In this document: positions 11,001 through 19,484 of the stretch, piece after piece
How the letters are laid out: each line of letters opens with the position of its first letter
Numbering within the stretch: the stretch's first letter is position 1
Assembly: GCF_026013545.1 (NCBI RefSeq)
Contig: NZ_JAPDOG010000007.1
Span: 124,001-188,000 of the forward strand
Source of the DNA: Defluviimonas salinarum
Lineage (GTDB): Bacteria > Pseudomonadota > Alphaproteobacteria > Rhodobacterales > Rhodobacteraceae
Direction of reading: 5' to 3'
Length of the DNA: 64,000 bases
Made by a program: the position numbers and the translations under genes
Notes under the pieces: generated by a model
What the model saw: only the letters and a program-made list of their open reading frames with translations
Databases searched by the model: none
What the model was told of the DNA's origin: nothing

Positions 11001-11788
11001 CAGTCGCCAAGATCGGCGAAGATGTTCCGGATCTCGCCGTCATCGTCCCGTCCGTTCTCCGCGGTATCCACCTTCGGCTTGCGGATCTCGGCCGACCCGT
11101 CGATGTGACCGATGATCACCCGGCTGCACAGGTCGATGAAGAGCCCGTTCTCGACCACCCCCGGCACCTGGTTCAGGACCAGCGAAAGCCGGCTCGGATT
11201 GCCGATCCGCCCGAGATGCAGATCGAGGATATGGTTGCCCTCGTCGGTGACGAAAGGTGCATCCCCGTTCATCCTGAGCGTGACCTTGCGCCCCGCGACG
11301 TCGAGCGGCACCAGCGTCTCCTCGACCAGCGCCTTGGTCGCCTTCAGGCCGAAGGGAATGACCTCGACCGGCAGCGGGAAGGCGCCGAGCTGGGGGACGT
11401 CCTTGGCCGTATCGGCGATCACGATCATCTGGTCCGAAGCCGCGGCGACGATCTTTTCCTGCAGATGCGCGCCGCCGCCGCCCTTGATCAGGTTGAGGTC
11501 GGGGTCGAACTCATCGGTGCCGTCGATGGTGAGATCGAGCCAGCCCGCCTCGTCGAGCGACACGACGGTGATCCCCTCCTCGCGCGCCTGCTTGGCGGTT
11601 CGGGACGAGGTCGGCACGCCGGTGATCCTCAGCCCCTCCTCGCGCACCCGCTTGCCGAGAAGCCGGACCATCCAGGCCGCCGTCGAACCGGTTCCAAGCC
11701 CGACCCGCATGCCGTCCTCGATGAACTCCACCGCACGTTTCGCGGCGGCGTATTTCGCCTTGTCGGCGGGGGAAAGATCGGCGGGCAT
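11000..11788 (-). CDS. rpiA: Ribose-5-phosphate isomerase A
   Basis: 262 residues. It interconverts ribose 5-phosphate and ribulose 5-phosphate in the pentose-phosphate pathway. Family motifs are GLGTGSTAAWMV, DLTIDGTDEFDPDLNLIKGGGGAHLQEKIVA and RMNGDAPFVTDEGNHILD. The second ATG (11788) is preferred because GGAG is placed 6 bases upstream of it and directly abuts the ATG at 11794. The C-terminal tail after IIGHIDGS is acidic and longer than in E. coli RpiA. Confidence 0.95.
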   Translation of the reverse strand: MPADLSPADKAKYAAAKRAVEFIEDGMRVGLGTGSTAAWMVRLLGKRVREEGLRITGVPTSSRTAKQAREEGITVVSLDEAGWLDLTIDGTDEFDPDLNLIKGGGGAHLQEKIVAAASDQMIVIADTAKDVPQLGAFPLPVEVIPFGLKATKALVEETLVPLDVAGRKVTLRMNGDAPFVTDEGNHILDLHLGRIGNPSRLSLVLNQVPGVVENGLFIDLCSRVIIGHIDGSAEIRKPKVDTAENGRDDDGEIRNIFADLGD

Positions 11789-11917
11789 GGTCATCTCCGT
11801 ATCACTCGCGCTCCGGTTATAGGAAAGATGGCCGCGCGGTGCGAGGGGCAAATCTCGCTCCCCGGCGCGCGCGACGCCCCGGTTGTGCTAGGATCGGGGG
11901 CGCGAAAGGGGGACGCG

Positions 11918-12694
11918 ATGATTGAATTCGATGCTGAGACCACCCGTATTCTCGAAACCGCATACGAGGGCGCCGACTTCGCGCGGCGCCGCCGCGCGAG
12001 CTTCGACGCCGTCGATCCGCGGCCGGGCGAGCATATACTCGACCTCGGCTGCGGGCCGGGCTTCCTGACCCGGGAGTTCGCCCGCGCAATCGGCCCCGGC
12101 GGCCGCGTGACCGGCGTCGACCCGAGCCCCGAGATGCGCACGGCGGCCGCGGAGCGCTGCGCCGGCCTCTCCGGCGTGGAGATCCTCGAGGGCAGCGCGG
12201 CGGCGCTCCCGCTCGAGGATGCAAGCACCGACAAGGCGGTCTCGGTTCAGGTCTTTGAATACATAAACGATTTCGACGCGCCGCTCGCCGAGCTTCACCG
12301 CGTGCTCCGCCCCGGCGGGCGGCTGGTGATCGCCGACATGCACTGGGACACGCTGGTCTGGCACAGCACCGATCGCGACCGCATGGCTCGGATGATCGCG
12401 GCCTGGGACGCCCATCTCGCCGACCGCATCGTGCCGGAGAAACTGCCCGCCCCCCTCGCCCGCGCCGGATTCGGCGGGATCCGGACGATCCCGCACCCGA
12501 TGCTCGACACGGTGCTGAAGCCCGACGGGCTCGCGCGCGTGTTGATGATCCTGATGGTTGCCTTCGCGCGCGGGAACGACCTCATGCCCGAAGCCGACAT
12601 CGCCGCCTGGGCCGCGGAACAAGAGGCGCTCGCCGCCGAGGGCCGGTTCTTCATGTCGCTGACGCATTTCGTGACGGTGGCCGAGAAGCGGTAA
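11918..12694 (+). CDS. Class I SAM-dependent methyltransferase (Methyltransf_11 type)
   Basis: 258 residues with the Rossmann motif I ILDLGCGPGFLTREFA, an acidic motif II (RVTGVDPSPEM) and motif III (LEDASTDKAVSVQVFEYIND) followed by LHRVLRPGGRLVIADMHW. The overall layout resembles UbiE-like or sarcosine/dimethylglycine-type small-molecule methyltransferases. The substrate is unknown. It is divergent from rpiA and convergent with the MarR gene. Confidence 0.9.
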   Translation: MIEFDAETTRILETAYEGADFARRRRASFDAVDPRPGEHILDLGCGPGFLTREFARAIGPGGRVTGVDPSPEMRTAAAERCAGLSGVEILEGSAAALPLEDASTDKAVSVQVFEYINDFDAPLAELHRVLRPGGRLVIADMHWDTLVWHSTDRDRMARMIAAWDAHLADRIVPEKLPAPLARAGFGGIRTIPHPMLDTVLKPDGLARVLMILMVAFARGNDLMPEADIAAWAAEQEALAAEGRFFMSLTHFVTVAEKR

Positions 12695-12793
12695 GCGCGG
12701 CGATCCGGCCCACATCCCTCTCCGGCGCACCAGCGTCGACCGGCGCGCCGAGGCGCGGCGGGCGGGTGGCCCGCACACCCCCGTTCACCGCCG

Positions 12794-13225
12794 TCATTCC
12801 CGCCGCATGTTTCCGATCACCCACCTCATCATGTCGAGGAACTGGGTCTTTTCCTCCTCGGTGAACCGGCCGAGCGCCACAGCGTTCTGCGCCTGCGCCG
12901 CCGCGACGGCCTCCGCCCGAACCTGCCGCGCGGTGTCGGTCAGGTAGATCAGCCGCGATCGCCGGTCGGTTTCCGACGCCCGCCTTTCGATCAGGCCATC
13001 CCGCTCCATCCGCGCCAGGGTATTGGCCATCGTCGCCTGCTCGACGTCGAGCGCCGCCACCAGGTCGGCCTGCATGCGCCCGTCCTCCTCCCACAATTCA
13101 AGCAGCACCATGAACTGCGCGGGCGCGAGTCCGAGCGGCTGAATACGCCGGGACAGGCCGACGGCGAAGAGCCGGGCCATGTGATTGGCCAGGTAACCGG
13201 CCGAGTTTCGCCTAAAGTCGGACAT
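12794..13225 (-). CDS. MarR-family transcriptional regulator
   Basis: 143 residues with a winged helix: LAPAQFMVLLELWEEDGRMQADLVAAL, then the recognition part EQATMANTLARMERDGLIERR and the wing ETDRRSRLIYLT. The ATG at 13225 is chosen; the in-frame ATG at 13246 lies inside the palindromic operator. The gene is divergent from a four-helix membrane protein, and two operator-like sites fill the intergenic region, so autoregulation and control of the neighbour are likely. Confidence 0.9.
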   Translation of the reverse strand: MSDFRRNSAGYLANHMARLFAVGLSRRIQPLGLAPAQFMVLLELWEEDGRMQADLVAALDVEQATMANTLARMERDGLIERRASETDRRSRLIYLTDTARQVRAEAVAAAQAQNAVALGRFTEEEKTQFLDMMRWVIGNMRRE

Positions 13226-13240
13226 GGGCGCATGAAACAC

Positions 13241-13260
13241 TTGCATAGCGCGCTATGCAA
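13241..13260. promoter_or_regulatory. Perfect 20-bp palindrome, likely MarR operator O1
   Basis: TTGCATAGCGCGCTATGCAA is perfectly palindromic over 20 bp and lies 15 bp before the MarR start codon, in the intergenic region shared with the divergent membrane-protein gene. MarR dimers bind palindromes of about this size. Confidence 0.75.
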
Positions 13261-13266
13261 TACCAT

Positions 13267-13286
13267 TTGCATAGCATGATATTCAA
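13267..13286. promoter_or_regulatory. Imperfect second MarR operator O2
   Basis: TTGCATAGCATGATATTCAA repeats the left half (TTGCATAGC) of the palindrome 26 bp upstream, about two and a half helical turns away, with a degenerate right half. It lies 15 bp before the ATG of the membrane-protein gene. Confidence 0.6.
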
Positions 13287-13301
13287 CACGGACACATCGC
13301 A

Positions 13302-13748
13302 ATGAAACCGAAACTCCATGCCGCGGCCGGGGCGATTGCCCTTGCCACGATCCTGACCTTCTGGCTCTCGACCGTTCTATCCGAGATCTTCGGCGGCCCT
13401 GCCACCGTCGCGGCGGCGAAAACCGCGATTCTCTACGGCATGGCGCTGCTCATTCCCGCGATGGCCACGGCGGGCGCTACCGGCGCCGCGATGGGGCGCG
13501 GCTGGAAACTGCCGCAGGTGCAGGTGAAATTGCGGCGCATGAAGATCATCGCCACGAACGGTATCCTGGTCCTTCTCCCCAGCGCGGTCTTCCTCGCGTT
13601 TCGGGCCCAGGCGGGAGTGTTCGATACGACCTTCTACACGGTACAGGCGATAGAGCTTCTAGCCGGCGCCACCAATATCATCCTGCTCGGCCTCAACCTG
13701 CGCGACGGGCTCGCATTGGCGCTGCGGCGCAACCGCCGCGCGGTCTGA
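13302..13748 (+). CDS. Four-helix inner-membrane protein, probable MarR target
   Basis: 148 residues with four predicted membrane helices (around residues 7-30, 43-65, 85-105 and 115-135) and a basic loop GRGWKLPQVQVKLRRMKI between the second and third. I do not recognise a family by name. The divergent MarR gene and its two operators suggest that it is induced by a small toxic compound, but no transport function is shown by the sequence. Confidence 0.7.
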   Translation: MKPKLHAAAGAIALATILTFWLSTVLSEIFGGPATVAAAKTAILYGMALLIPAMATAGATGAAMGRGWKLPQVQVKLRRMKIIATNGILVLLPSAVFLAFRAQAGVFDTTFYTVQAIELLAGATNIILLGLNLRDGLALALRRNRRAV

Positions 13749-13816
13749 GCCGGCCGACCTCGCGTCGTTCGGGAGAGGCCGCCGCTTCCTGCGCCCACCT
13801 TGCAGCCGCGCCGGTT

Positions 13817-14422
13817 TCAGATCTCCTTCCGCGCCGCCGCGAGGTCGAGCGCGGCGACCGCCTCGACGCCCGCCATGACCTCCCCGAGCGCCACCCGTCC
13901 GTCGTGATCGAGATCGAACGCCATCAGCGCCATCAGTTCGGCCGCATCCCGGTCGTCCATCGCGTCAAGCGCCACCGCCTCGGCATGGTCCTTCAGTTCC
14001 GCCGCCGAGATCACCCTGTCGCCGTCGCGGTCGGCCCGCTCCTGCGCGAGCTTCAGCTTGCCGCGCCGGCCCTCGTAGGTCCGCGTGATCAGCCCCTCGA
14101 TCTCCACCGCGGTCATCCGCCCGTCGTTGTCGAGATCGGCGACGAGGAACCGTTCCATCTCGCGCGCCCGGACCCTTGCTCGCTCTGCCCGGATCGCGGT
14201 GTCGATCCTGTCCGGGCCGATCCTGCCCCCTTCGCCGAAGCTCAGGATCATATCGGCCGCGTCCTCAGCATAGGCCGCGGGGCGCGCATGGATGCGCGAA
14301 ACGACCCGCTCCGGCAACACCCGGACCAGCGCCGCGCCGTCGGCGACCGCGACGGGCCGCTCCTCGGCCGCCGCAGCCGCCGCGAATAGCCCCAGAATGA
14401 TGACGACCACGCGCCCGATCAT
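13817..14422 (-). CDS. Exported EF-hand calcium-binding protein
   Basis: 201 residues with a signal peptide (MIGRVVVIILGLFAAAAAA) and three EF-hand loops: DLDNDGRMTAVEIE, DRDGDRVISAAELK and DLDHDGRVALGEVM, each with Asp/Asn at loop positions 1, 3 and 5 and Glu at 12. The start at 14422 has a strong Shine-Dalgarno sequence (GGAGGAG). Expected to be periplasmic and calcium-responsive; the role is unknown. Confidence 0.88.
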   Translation of the reverse strand: MIGRVVVIILGLFAAAAAAEERPVAVADGAALVRVLPERVVSRIHARPAAYAEDAADMILSFGEGGRIGPDRIDTAIRAERARVRAREMERFLVADLDNDGRMTAVEIEGLITRTYEGRRGKLKLAQERADRDGDRVISAAELKDHAEAVALDAMDDRDAAELMALMAFDLDHDGRVALGEVMAGVEAVAALDLAAARKEI

Positions 14423-14578
14423 CGCCTCTCCTCCGCAAGGATCGCCGCCACTCTCGCCCGGCGGGGTTAAGGAAGCGTTGACGCCGCCAGCCGCCGGAAA
14501 TCGCGGCAAAGGGTCGCTTTCCGCCTCGCGGCGCGGCCCGCTCCGGCGGATAACCACCCGAAGCCCCGGAGCCCGCCG

Positions 14579-15271
14579 ATGTACATCCTCCACTACGCTC
14601 CCGACAACGCCTCGCTGATCGTGCGCCTCGCGCTCGAGGAGTTCGGCCAGCCCTTCGAGACCCGGCTCGTCGACCGCGGCATCCGCGCCCAGGACGGCGC
14701 CGCCTACCGGCGGCTGCATCCTAACGGCCTGATCCCGGCGCTCGAGACCCCGGACGGGCCGATCTTCGAGACCGGCGCGATCCTCCTGTGGCTCAGCGAG
14801 CGCCACGGCGCGATGGCACCGCAACCCGGCGCCCCCGACCGCGCCGCCTTCCTGAAATGGCTGTTCTTCACCTCGAACACGCTCCACGCCGACATAAGGC
14901 TGCATTTCTACCCTGAAAGCCATGCCGGCGCGCCCGACTGCATTCAGCCCTTCGCCGCCGCCACCCGCGCCCGCATCGCCGGCCATCTTGCGCTGGTTGA
15001 GGCGCTGGCGGCCGGCCGCCCGACCTGGCTCCGCCCCGAGGTGCCCTCGGTCCTCGGGCTTTACCTCTGCGGCCTCCTGCGCTGGCTCGCGCTCTACCCG
15101 AGGGGCGGCACCGGCTGGTTCGACCTTGCGGCCTACCCGGCGCTCCATGCCCTCGCCAGCGGCCTCGAGACCCGCCCCGCGGCGCGGAAGGCCGCCCTTG
15201 CCGAAGGGCTCGGCGAAACCGTATTCTCAAACCCCTCCCTCGCCTGCCCGCCCGAGGGCAGCGCCACCTGA
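14579..15271 (+). CDS. Glutathione S-transferase family protein
   Basis: 230 residues: thioredoxin-like N-terminal domain (MYILHYAPDNASLIVRLALEE) with the GSH-binding HPNGLIPALE and the ETGAILLWL segment, then an all-helical C-terminal domain. The length is normal for the family. Only 11 bases separate its stop from the sdaA start, so the two may be cotranscribed. Substrate unknown. Confidence 0.87.
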   Translation: MYILHYAPDNASLIVRLALEEFGQPFETRLVDRGIRAQDGAAYRRLHPNGLIPALETPDGPIFETGAILLWLSERHGAMAPQPGAPDRAAFLKWLFFTSNTLHADIRLHFYPESHAGAPDCIQPFAAATRARIAGHLALVEALAAGRPTWLRPEVPSVLGLYLCGLLRWLALYPRGGTGWFDLAAYPALHALASGLETRPAARKAALAEGLGETVFSNPSLACPPEGSAT

Positions 15272-15282
15272 AAGGCCCCGCC

Positions 15283-16659
15283 ATGTTCCTCTCCGTCTTC
15301 GACATGTTCAAGGTGGGCGTCGGCCCCTCCTCGTCCCACACCATGGGCCCGATGGTCGCGGGCGCCCGCTTCCTCGACGCGCTCCGCGCCTCGCCCTTCC
15401 ACGCCCACGGGCTGAAGGCCTCGCTGCACGGCTCGCTCGCCTTCACCGGCAAGGGCCACGCCACCGACCGCGCGACGATCCTCGGCCTCGCGGGCTTCGC
15501 GCCCGACAGCTATGACAATGCCAAGGCCGAGGCCACGCTCGCCGCCATCGCCGAGACCGGCACGGTGACGCCGCCGGGCCTGCCGGCGCTGAAGTTCCAG
15601 CCCGAGACCGATCTCGTCTTCGACTACGGCCCGAACCTGCCCGGCCATGCCAACGGCATGATCCTGATGGCAACCGACGCCCAGGGCGACGTGATCCTGC
15701 AGGAGACCTATTACTCGATCGGCGGCGGCTTCGTGCTGACCGAGGGCGAGCTGATGAACGCCGACAAGACCGCGGCCAGGCCCACGGGCTGCCCCTACCC
15801 GTTCGAGAGCGCCGCGAAGATGCTCGAGATGGCGGCCCAGTCCGGCAAGTCGATCGCCGAGATGAAGCGCGCCAACGAACTGCATTTCCGCTCCGCCAGG
15901 GAGCTCGACGAGGGCATGGCGCGGATCTGGCAGGTGATGAACGACTGCATCGAACGCGGCCTCGCCACCGACGGCATCCTGCCCGGCGGCCTGAAGGTGC
16001 GCCGCCGCGCCAAGGGCATCCATCAGGCGCTGAAGGCCGAGCAGGGGCTGAACCTGACCGCGCCGCACACGATCAACGACTGGATGAGCGTCTATGCGAT
16101 GGCGGTGAACGAGGAGAACGCCGCCGGCGGCCAGGTCGTCACCGCGCCGACCAACGGCGCGGCCGGCGTGCTGCCGGCGGTGATCCGCTACTGGCTCGAC
16201 CATGTGCCGGGCGCGAGCCAGTCGCGGATCGGCGACTTCCTCCTCACCGCCGCCGCCATCGCGGGCCTCTGCAAGCACAACGCCTCGATCTCGGGCGCCG
16301 AATGCGGCTGCCAGGCCGAGGTCGGCTCGGCCGCCGCGATGTCGGCCGCCGGGCTCTGCGCGGTGATGGGCGGCACCCCCGAACAGGTGGAAAACGCCGC
16401 CGAGATCGCACTCGAGCACCATCTCGGCATGACTTGCGACCCGGTGAAGGGGCTGGTGCAGGTGCCCTGCATCGAGCGGAACGGCCTCGGCGCGATCAAG
16501 GCGGTCTCGGCCGCCTCGCTGGCGCTCCGGGGCGACGGCAAGCACTTCGTGCCCTTGGACTCGGCGATCGAGACGATGCGGCAAACGGGGCACGACATGC
16601 ACGAGAAATACAAGGAAACCTCGCTCGGCGGGCTCGCGGTCAACATCCCGAACTGCTGA
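15283..16659 (+). CDS. sdaA: L-serine ammonia-lyase (dehydratase), single-chain iron-sulfur type
   Basis: 458 residues. The enzyme deaminates L-serine to pyruvate and ammonia with a [4Fe-4S] cluster. The N-terminal beta domain starts [21 protein letters not shown], the family signature. The alpha domain holds [14 protein letters not shown] and the conserved cysteines in [43 protein letters not shown]. Alpha and beta parts are fused as in proteobacterial SdaA. Copy 2 of the intergenic palindrome follows directly. Confidence 0.96.
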   Translation: MFLSVFDMFKVGVGPSSSHTMGPMVAGARFLDALRASPFHAHGLKASLHGSLAFTGKGHATDRATILGLAGFAPDSYDNAKAEATLAAIAETGTVTPPGLPALKFQPETDLVFDYGPNLPGHANGMILMATDAQGDVILQETYYSIGGGFVLTEGELMNADKTAARPTGCPYPFESAAKMLEMAAQSGKSIAEMKRANELHFRSARELDEGMARIWQVMNDCIERGLATDGILPGGLKVRRRAKGIHQALKAEQGLNLTAPHTINDWMSVYAMAVNEENAAGGQVVTAPTNGAAGVLPAVIRYWLDHVPGASQSRIGDFLLTAAAIAGLCKHNASISGAECGCQAEVGSAAAMSAAGLCAVMGGTPEQVENAAEIALEHHLGMTCDPVKGLVQVPCIERNGLGAIKAVSAASLALRGDGKHFVPLDSAIETMRQTGHDMHEKYKETSLGGLAVNIPNC

Positions 16660-16670
16660 CCCGCCCCTCT

Positions 16671-16728
16671 CCATTGCCAAGTACCCCCGCCGGAGGCGGC
16701 CCGAGCCGCCCCGGCCCCGCCGGGGTGG
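16671..16728 (+). repeat. Dispersed intergenic palindromic element, copy 2
   Basis: CCATTGCCAAGTACCCCCGC opens the element, followed by two nested G/C palindromes (GGCGGCCCGAGCCGCC and CCGGCCCCGCCGGGG). The lead matches copies at 37449 and 42762. It lies between sdaA and the first of two EamA genes. Confidence 0.65.
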
Positions 16729-16803
16729 CGAGAGATCTCCCGGCCCGGAACGGGCCTCGATCGGGATTGCGGCGGGACCGGATCACCCCTAGCCTCGCCG
16801 CCG

Positions 16804-17700
16804 ATGCGCCCCGACCGCCCCCTCCTCGGCATCCTCCTGATGCTCGGCTTCTGCCTCCTCGCCCCCATCGGCGATTCCATCGCCAAGCTCCTCGGGCCGC
16901 GGATCCCGCTGCTTGAGCTCGTCGCCACCCGCTTCGCGGTCCAGGCCGCGGTGCTCGTGCCGCTCCTCGCCGCCACCGGCGGCACGCTCAGGATGCGCCG
17001 CCGCACCGCGCTCCTGACCGGGCTGCGCACGCTCCTGCACATCACCGGGATCGCCGCGATGTTCCTCTCGCTGCGCTTCCTGCCCCTCGCCGACGCGGTC
17101 GCCATCGCCTTCGTGATGCCGTTCCTGATGCTGCTCCTCGGCCATGCCGTGCTCGGCGAGGAAGTGGGCCGCCACCGGCTCGCCGCCTGCGCGGTGGGCT
17201 TCGCGGGCACGCTCCTCGTGATCCAGCCCAATTTCGCCGCGGTCGGCGCACCGGCGCTCCTGCCGCTCCTCGTGGCCCTCGTCTTTGCGCTCTTCATGCT
17301 GGTCACCCGCCAGATCGCCCGCGACACCGACGCGATCACGCTCCAGGCGGCGAGCGGCCTCCTCGGCTCGGCGCTCCTCCTGCCCGCGCTCCTCCTGGCC
17401 GAGGGCTCCGGCCTCGCCGCGCTCGACCCGATCTGGCCCGCGCCGGGCGACGCGGCGCTCCTCGTCGCGCTCGGCCTTCTTGGCACCGCCGCCCATCTCC
17501 TGATGACCGGGGCGCTGCGCTTTGCCCCGACCTCGACGCTCGCGCCGATGCAATACCTCGAGATCCCCTTCGCCACGCTGATCGGCTGGGCGGTCTTCGA
17601 CCAGCTGCCGAACCGGCTCGCGGGCCTCGGCATCGCCGTGACGATCGGCGCCGGACTCTACGTCATCGCCCGCGAACGCCGCCTCGCCCGCGCCGCCTGA
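16804..17700 (+). CDS. EamA/DMT-superfamily transporter, paralogue 1
   Basis: 298 residues and about ten hydrophobic helices in two EamA halves. The opening LLMLGFCLLAPIGDSIAKLLG and the segments FLPLADAVAIAFVMPFLMLLLG and FAPTSTLAPMQYLEIPFATLIG recur almost residue for residue in the next gene, showing a tandem duplication. It resembles the S-adenosylmethionine/drug-metabolite exporter branch; the substrate is unknown. Confidence 0.88.
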   Translation: MRPDRPLLGILLMLGFCLLAPIGDSIAKLLGPRIPLLELVATRFAVQAAVLVPLLAATGGTLRMRRRTALLTGLRTLLHITGIAAMFLSLRFLPLADAVAIAFVMPFLMLLLGHAVLGEEVGRHRLAACAVGFAGTLLVIQPNFAAVGAPALLPLLVALVFALFMLVTRQIARDTDAITLQAASGLLGSALLLPALLLAEGSGLAALDPIWPAPGDAALLVALGLLGTAAHLLMTGALRFAPTSTLAPMQYLEIPFATLIGWAVFDQLPNRLAGLGIAVTIGAGLYVIARERRLARAA

Positions 17701-17771
17701 GCGCAGCGCCGACCGCTACCCACGTCGCTTTCGGGATGGACGCGCGCGCCGCCGCAGGCTAGCGGGGGCGG

Positions 17772-18707
17772 ATGAACCTCGATGACCGCATCCTGCCCGG
17801 CGTCGCCCTGATGATCGGCTTTTGCATCTTCGCGCCGTTGATCGACGTCGCCTCGAAACTCGCCGCCCAATCGGTGCCGGTGGGCGTGGTCACGCTCGGC
17901 CGCTTCATCGTCCAGGCCGCGCTGATGCTGCCGGTGGTGCTCGCGATGGGGCTGACCTTCCGGCTCTCCAGGCGGGCGCTCTGGCTCACCGGCCTGCGCG
18001 CCGCGATGTCGATCGTCTCGACCTTCTGCTTCGTCGCCGCCGTCAAGGTCATGCCGATCGCCGACGCGCTCGCCATCGCCTTCGTCGAGCCGTTCATCAT
18101 CCTCCTGATCGGCAAGCTCGTCCTCTCCGAACAGGTCGGGCCCCGCCGCCTCGCCGCCTCGGCGGTGGGATTTGCCGGCGCGATGCTGGTGATCCAGCCC
18201 TCCTTCGCCGCCTTCGGCGCGGTGGCGCTCTTCCCGCTCGGCACCGCGGTCTCCTTCGCGCTCTACATGCTCGTCACCCGCCACCTGTCGCGCCACGTCC
18301 ACCCGGTGACGATGCAGTTCCAGACCGCGGTCGTCGCCGCGCTCCTCTGCCTGCCGCTCCTCGCCCTCGGCGACGCGACCGGCGAACCCGCCCTCGCCTT
18401 CGCCCTGCCCGAGGGCATCTTCTGGCTCTGGTGTTTCTGCGTCGGCCTCGCCGCCACGGTCAGCCACATGGCGATGACCTACGCGCTGAAATTCGCGCCC
18501 TCCGCCACGCTGGCACCGCTCCACTACCTCGAAATCGTGACCGCGACGCTTTTCGGCTACCTCTTCTTCAGTGACTTCCCCGACGCGATGACCTGGGCCG
18601 GCGTCGCCGTCATCGTCGGCTCGGGCCTCTACATCATCCACCGCGAGCGCCAGGTCGCCCGCGCCGCGCGCCTCACGCTCGACCCGCCGGCGCCAGAGCT
18701 GCGATAG
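17772..18707 (+). CDS. EamA/DMT-superfamily transporter, paralogue 2
   Basis: 311 residues, a paralogue of the preceding gene (shared blocks: MIGFCIFAPLIDVASKLAA, VMPIADALAIAFVEPFIILLIG, FAPSATLAPLHYLEIVTATLFG). Some EamA proteins act as dimers, so the pair could be a heteromeric transporter. Its last 35 bases overlap the 3' end of the convergent thiamine pyrophosphokinase gene. Confidence 0.88.
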   Translation: MNLDDRILPGVALMIGFCIFAPLIDVASKLAAQSVPVGVVTLGRFIVQAALMLPVVLAMGLTFRLSRRALWLTGLRAAMSIVSTFCFVAAVKVMPIADALAIAFVEPFIILLIGKLVLSEQVGPRRLAASAVGFAGAMLVIQPSFAAFGAVALFPLGTAVSFALYMLVTRHLSRHVHPVTMQFQTAVVAALLCLPLLALGDATGEPALAFALPEGIFWLWCFCVGLAATVSHMAMTYALKFAPSATLAPLHYLEIVTATLFGYLFFSDFPDAMTWAGVAVIVGSGLYIIHRERQVARAARLTLDPPAPELR

Positions 18708-19344
18708 CCGCGCCGAGGCAGGCGCGCGGGAGCATCACCAGCATCCTGTCGGCGTCGAACTCCAGCGTCACCGGCCCGGTCGCCCGGTTCGAGGTGCCGA
18801 TCCGCCCGTCCGGCGCGAAAGCCTCGCCCTCGATCGGCCAGTAAAGCCCCTCGGACCGCCCCGCCACCCGGCCCATCGGGTAAAGCGACACCCGCGTCCC
18901 CGCCGCGAGGTCGAGCGTAACCCGCCGCGGGGCAACGAAGACGACATCTTCAGAGCCGAGGATCAGGCAGCGCCGCGCCGGATGGCGCACCAGCGCCGAC
19001 CAGACCGCGAGCGCATGATCGAGCCGCGCCCCGGTGAAGCCGAGCCCGAGGATATAGGGCGCCTCGATCCGGCTCAGACATTTCTCGAAATCGGTCGTCT
19101 CCTGCTCGTCGATGCGCCAGATCCGTTCGGCCGGAATCGCCGCCCGCGCCGCCGGGCTCACCGAATCGAGATCGCCGATGACCGCCTCCGGCACATGCCC
19201 CGCCGCGATCGCCACATTCGCGCCACCATCGGCGGCTACAAGGAAGGGTGCCCTCGAAAGCGCCTCGGCCACGCAGCGATGCGATACCTCTCCTGCGCCA
19301 AGAAGCGTAACGGGTCGTGGTGATTGGACAATGCCCCTGATCAT
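18673..19344 (-). CDS. thiN: Thiamine pyrophosphokinase
   Basis: 223 residues. It transfers pyrophosphate from ATP to thiamine to make thiamine diphosphate. Family marks are the early VAADGGANVAI, AVIGDLDSVS, the substrate site DEQETTDFEKCL and GFTGARLDHALA, then the C-terminal thiamine-binding part EGLYWPIEGEAFAPDGRIGTSNRATG. The ATG at 19344 is chosen; the upstream extension has no family similarity. It overlaps the convergent transporter gene by 35 bp. No TPP riboswitch was seen upstream. Confidence 0.93.
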   Translation of the reverse strand: MIRGIVQSPRPVTLLGAGEVSHRCVAEALSRAPFLVAADGGANVAIAAGHVPEAVIGDLDSVSPAARAAIPAERIWRIDEQETTDFEKCLSRIEAPYILGLGFTGARLDHALAVWSALVRHPARRCLILGSEDVVFVAPRRVTLDLAAGTRVSLYPMGRVAGRSEGLYWPIEGEAFAPDGRIGTSNRATGPVTLEFDADRMLVMLPRACLGAAIAALAPAGRA

Positions 19345-19484
19345 GGCAGTATTGATGGCGAGCAAGGCGCGAGAACACAATCGCCGCCAGAAAGAATCCT
19401 TCTTTTTGCCCGCATTTGTCCATGCAAAGGCGCCAGATTGTTTCCAGCCTGTCCGGACAGGCGAAGTCAGAAAGCGAGTATCCC

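Noticed and set aside
19345-19484. TPP riboswitch upstream of the thiamine kinase gene
   Set aside because: No THI-box-like pairing or conserved CUGAGA/ACCUGA-type segments were seen in the region before 19344.
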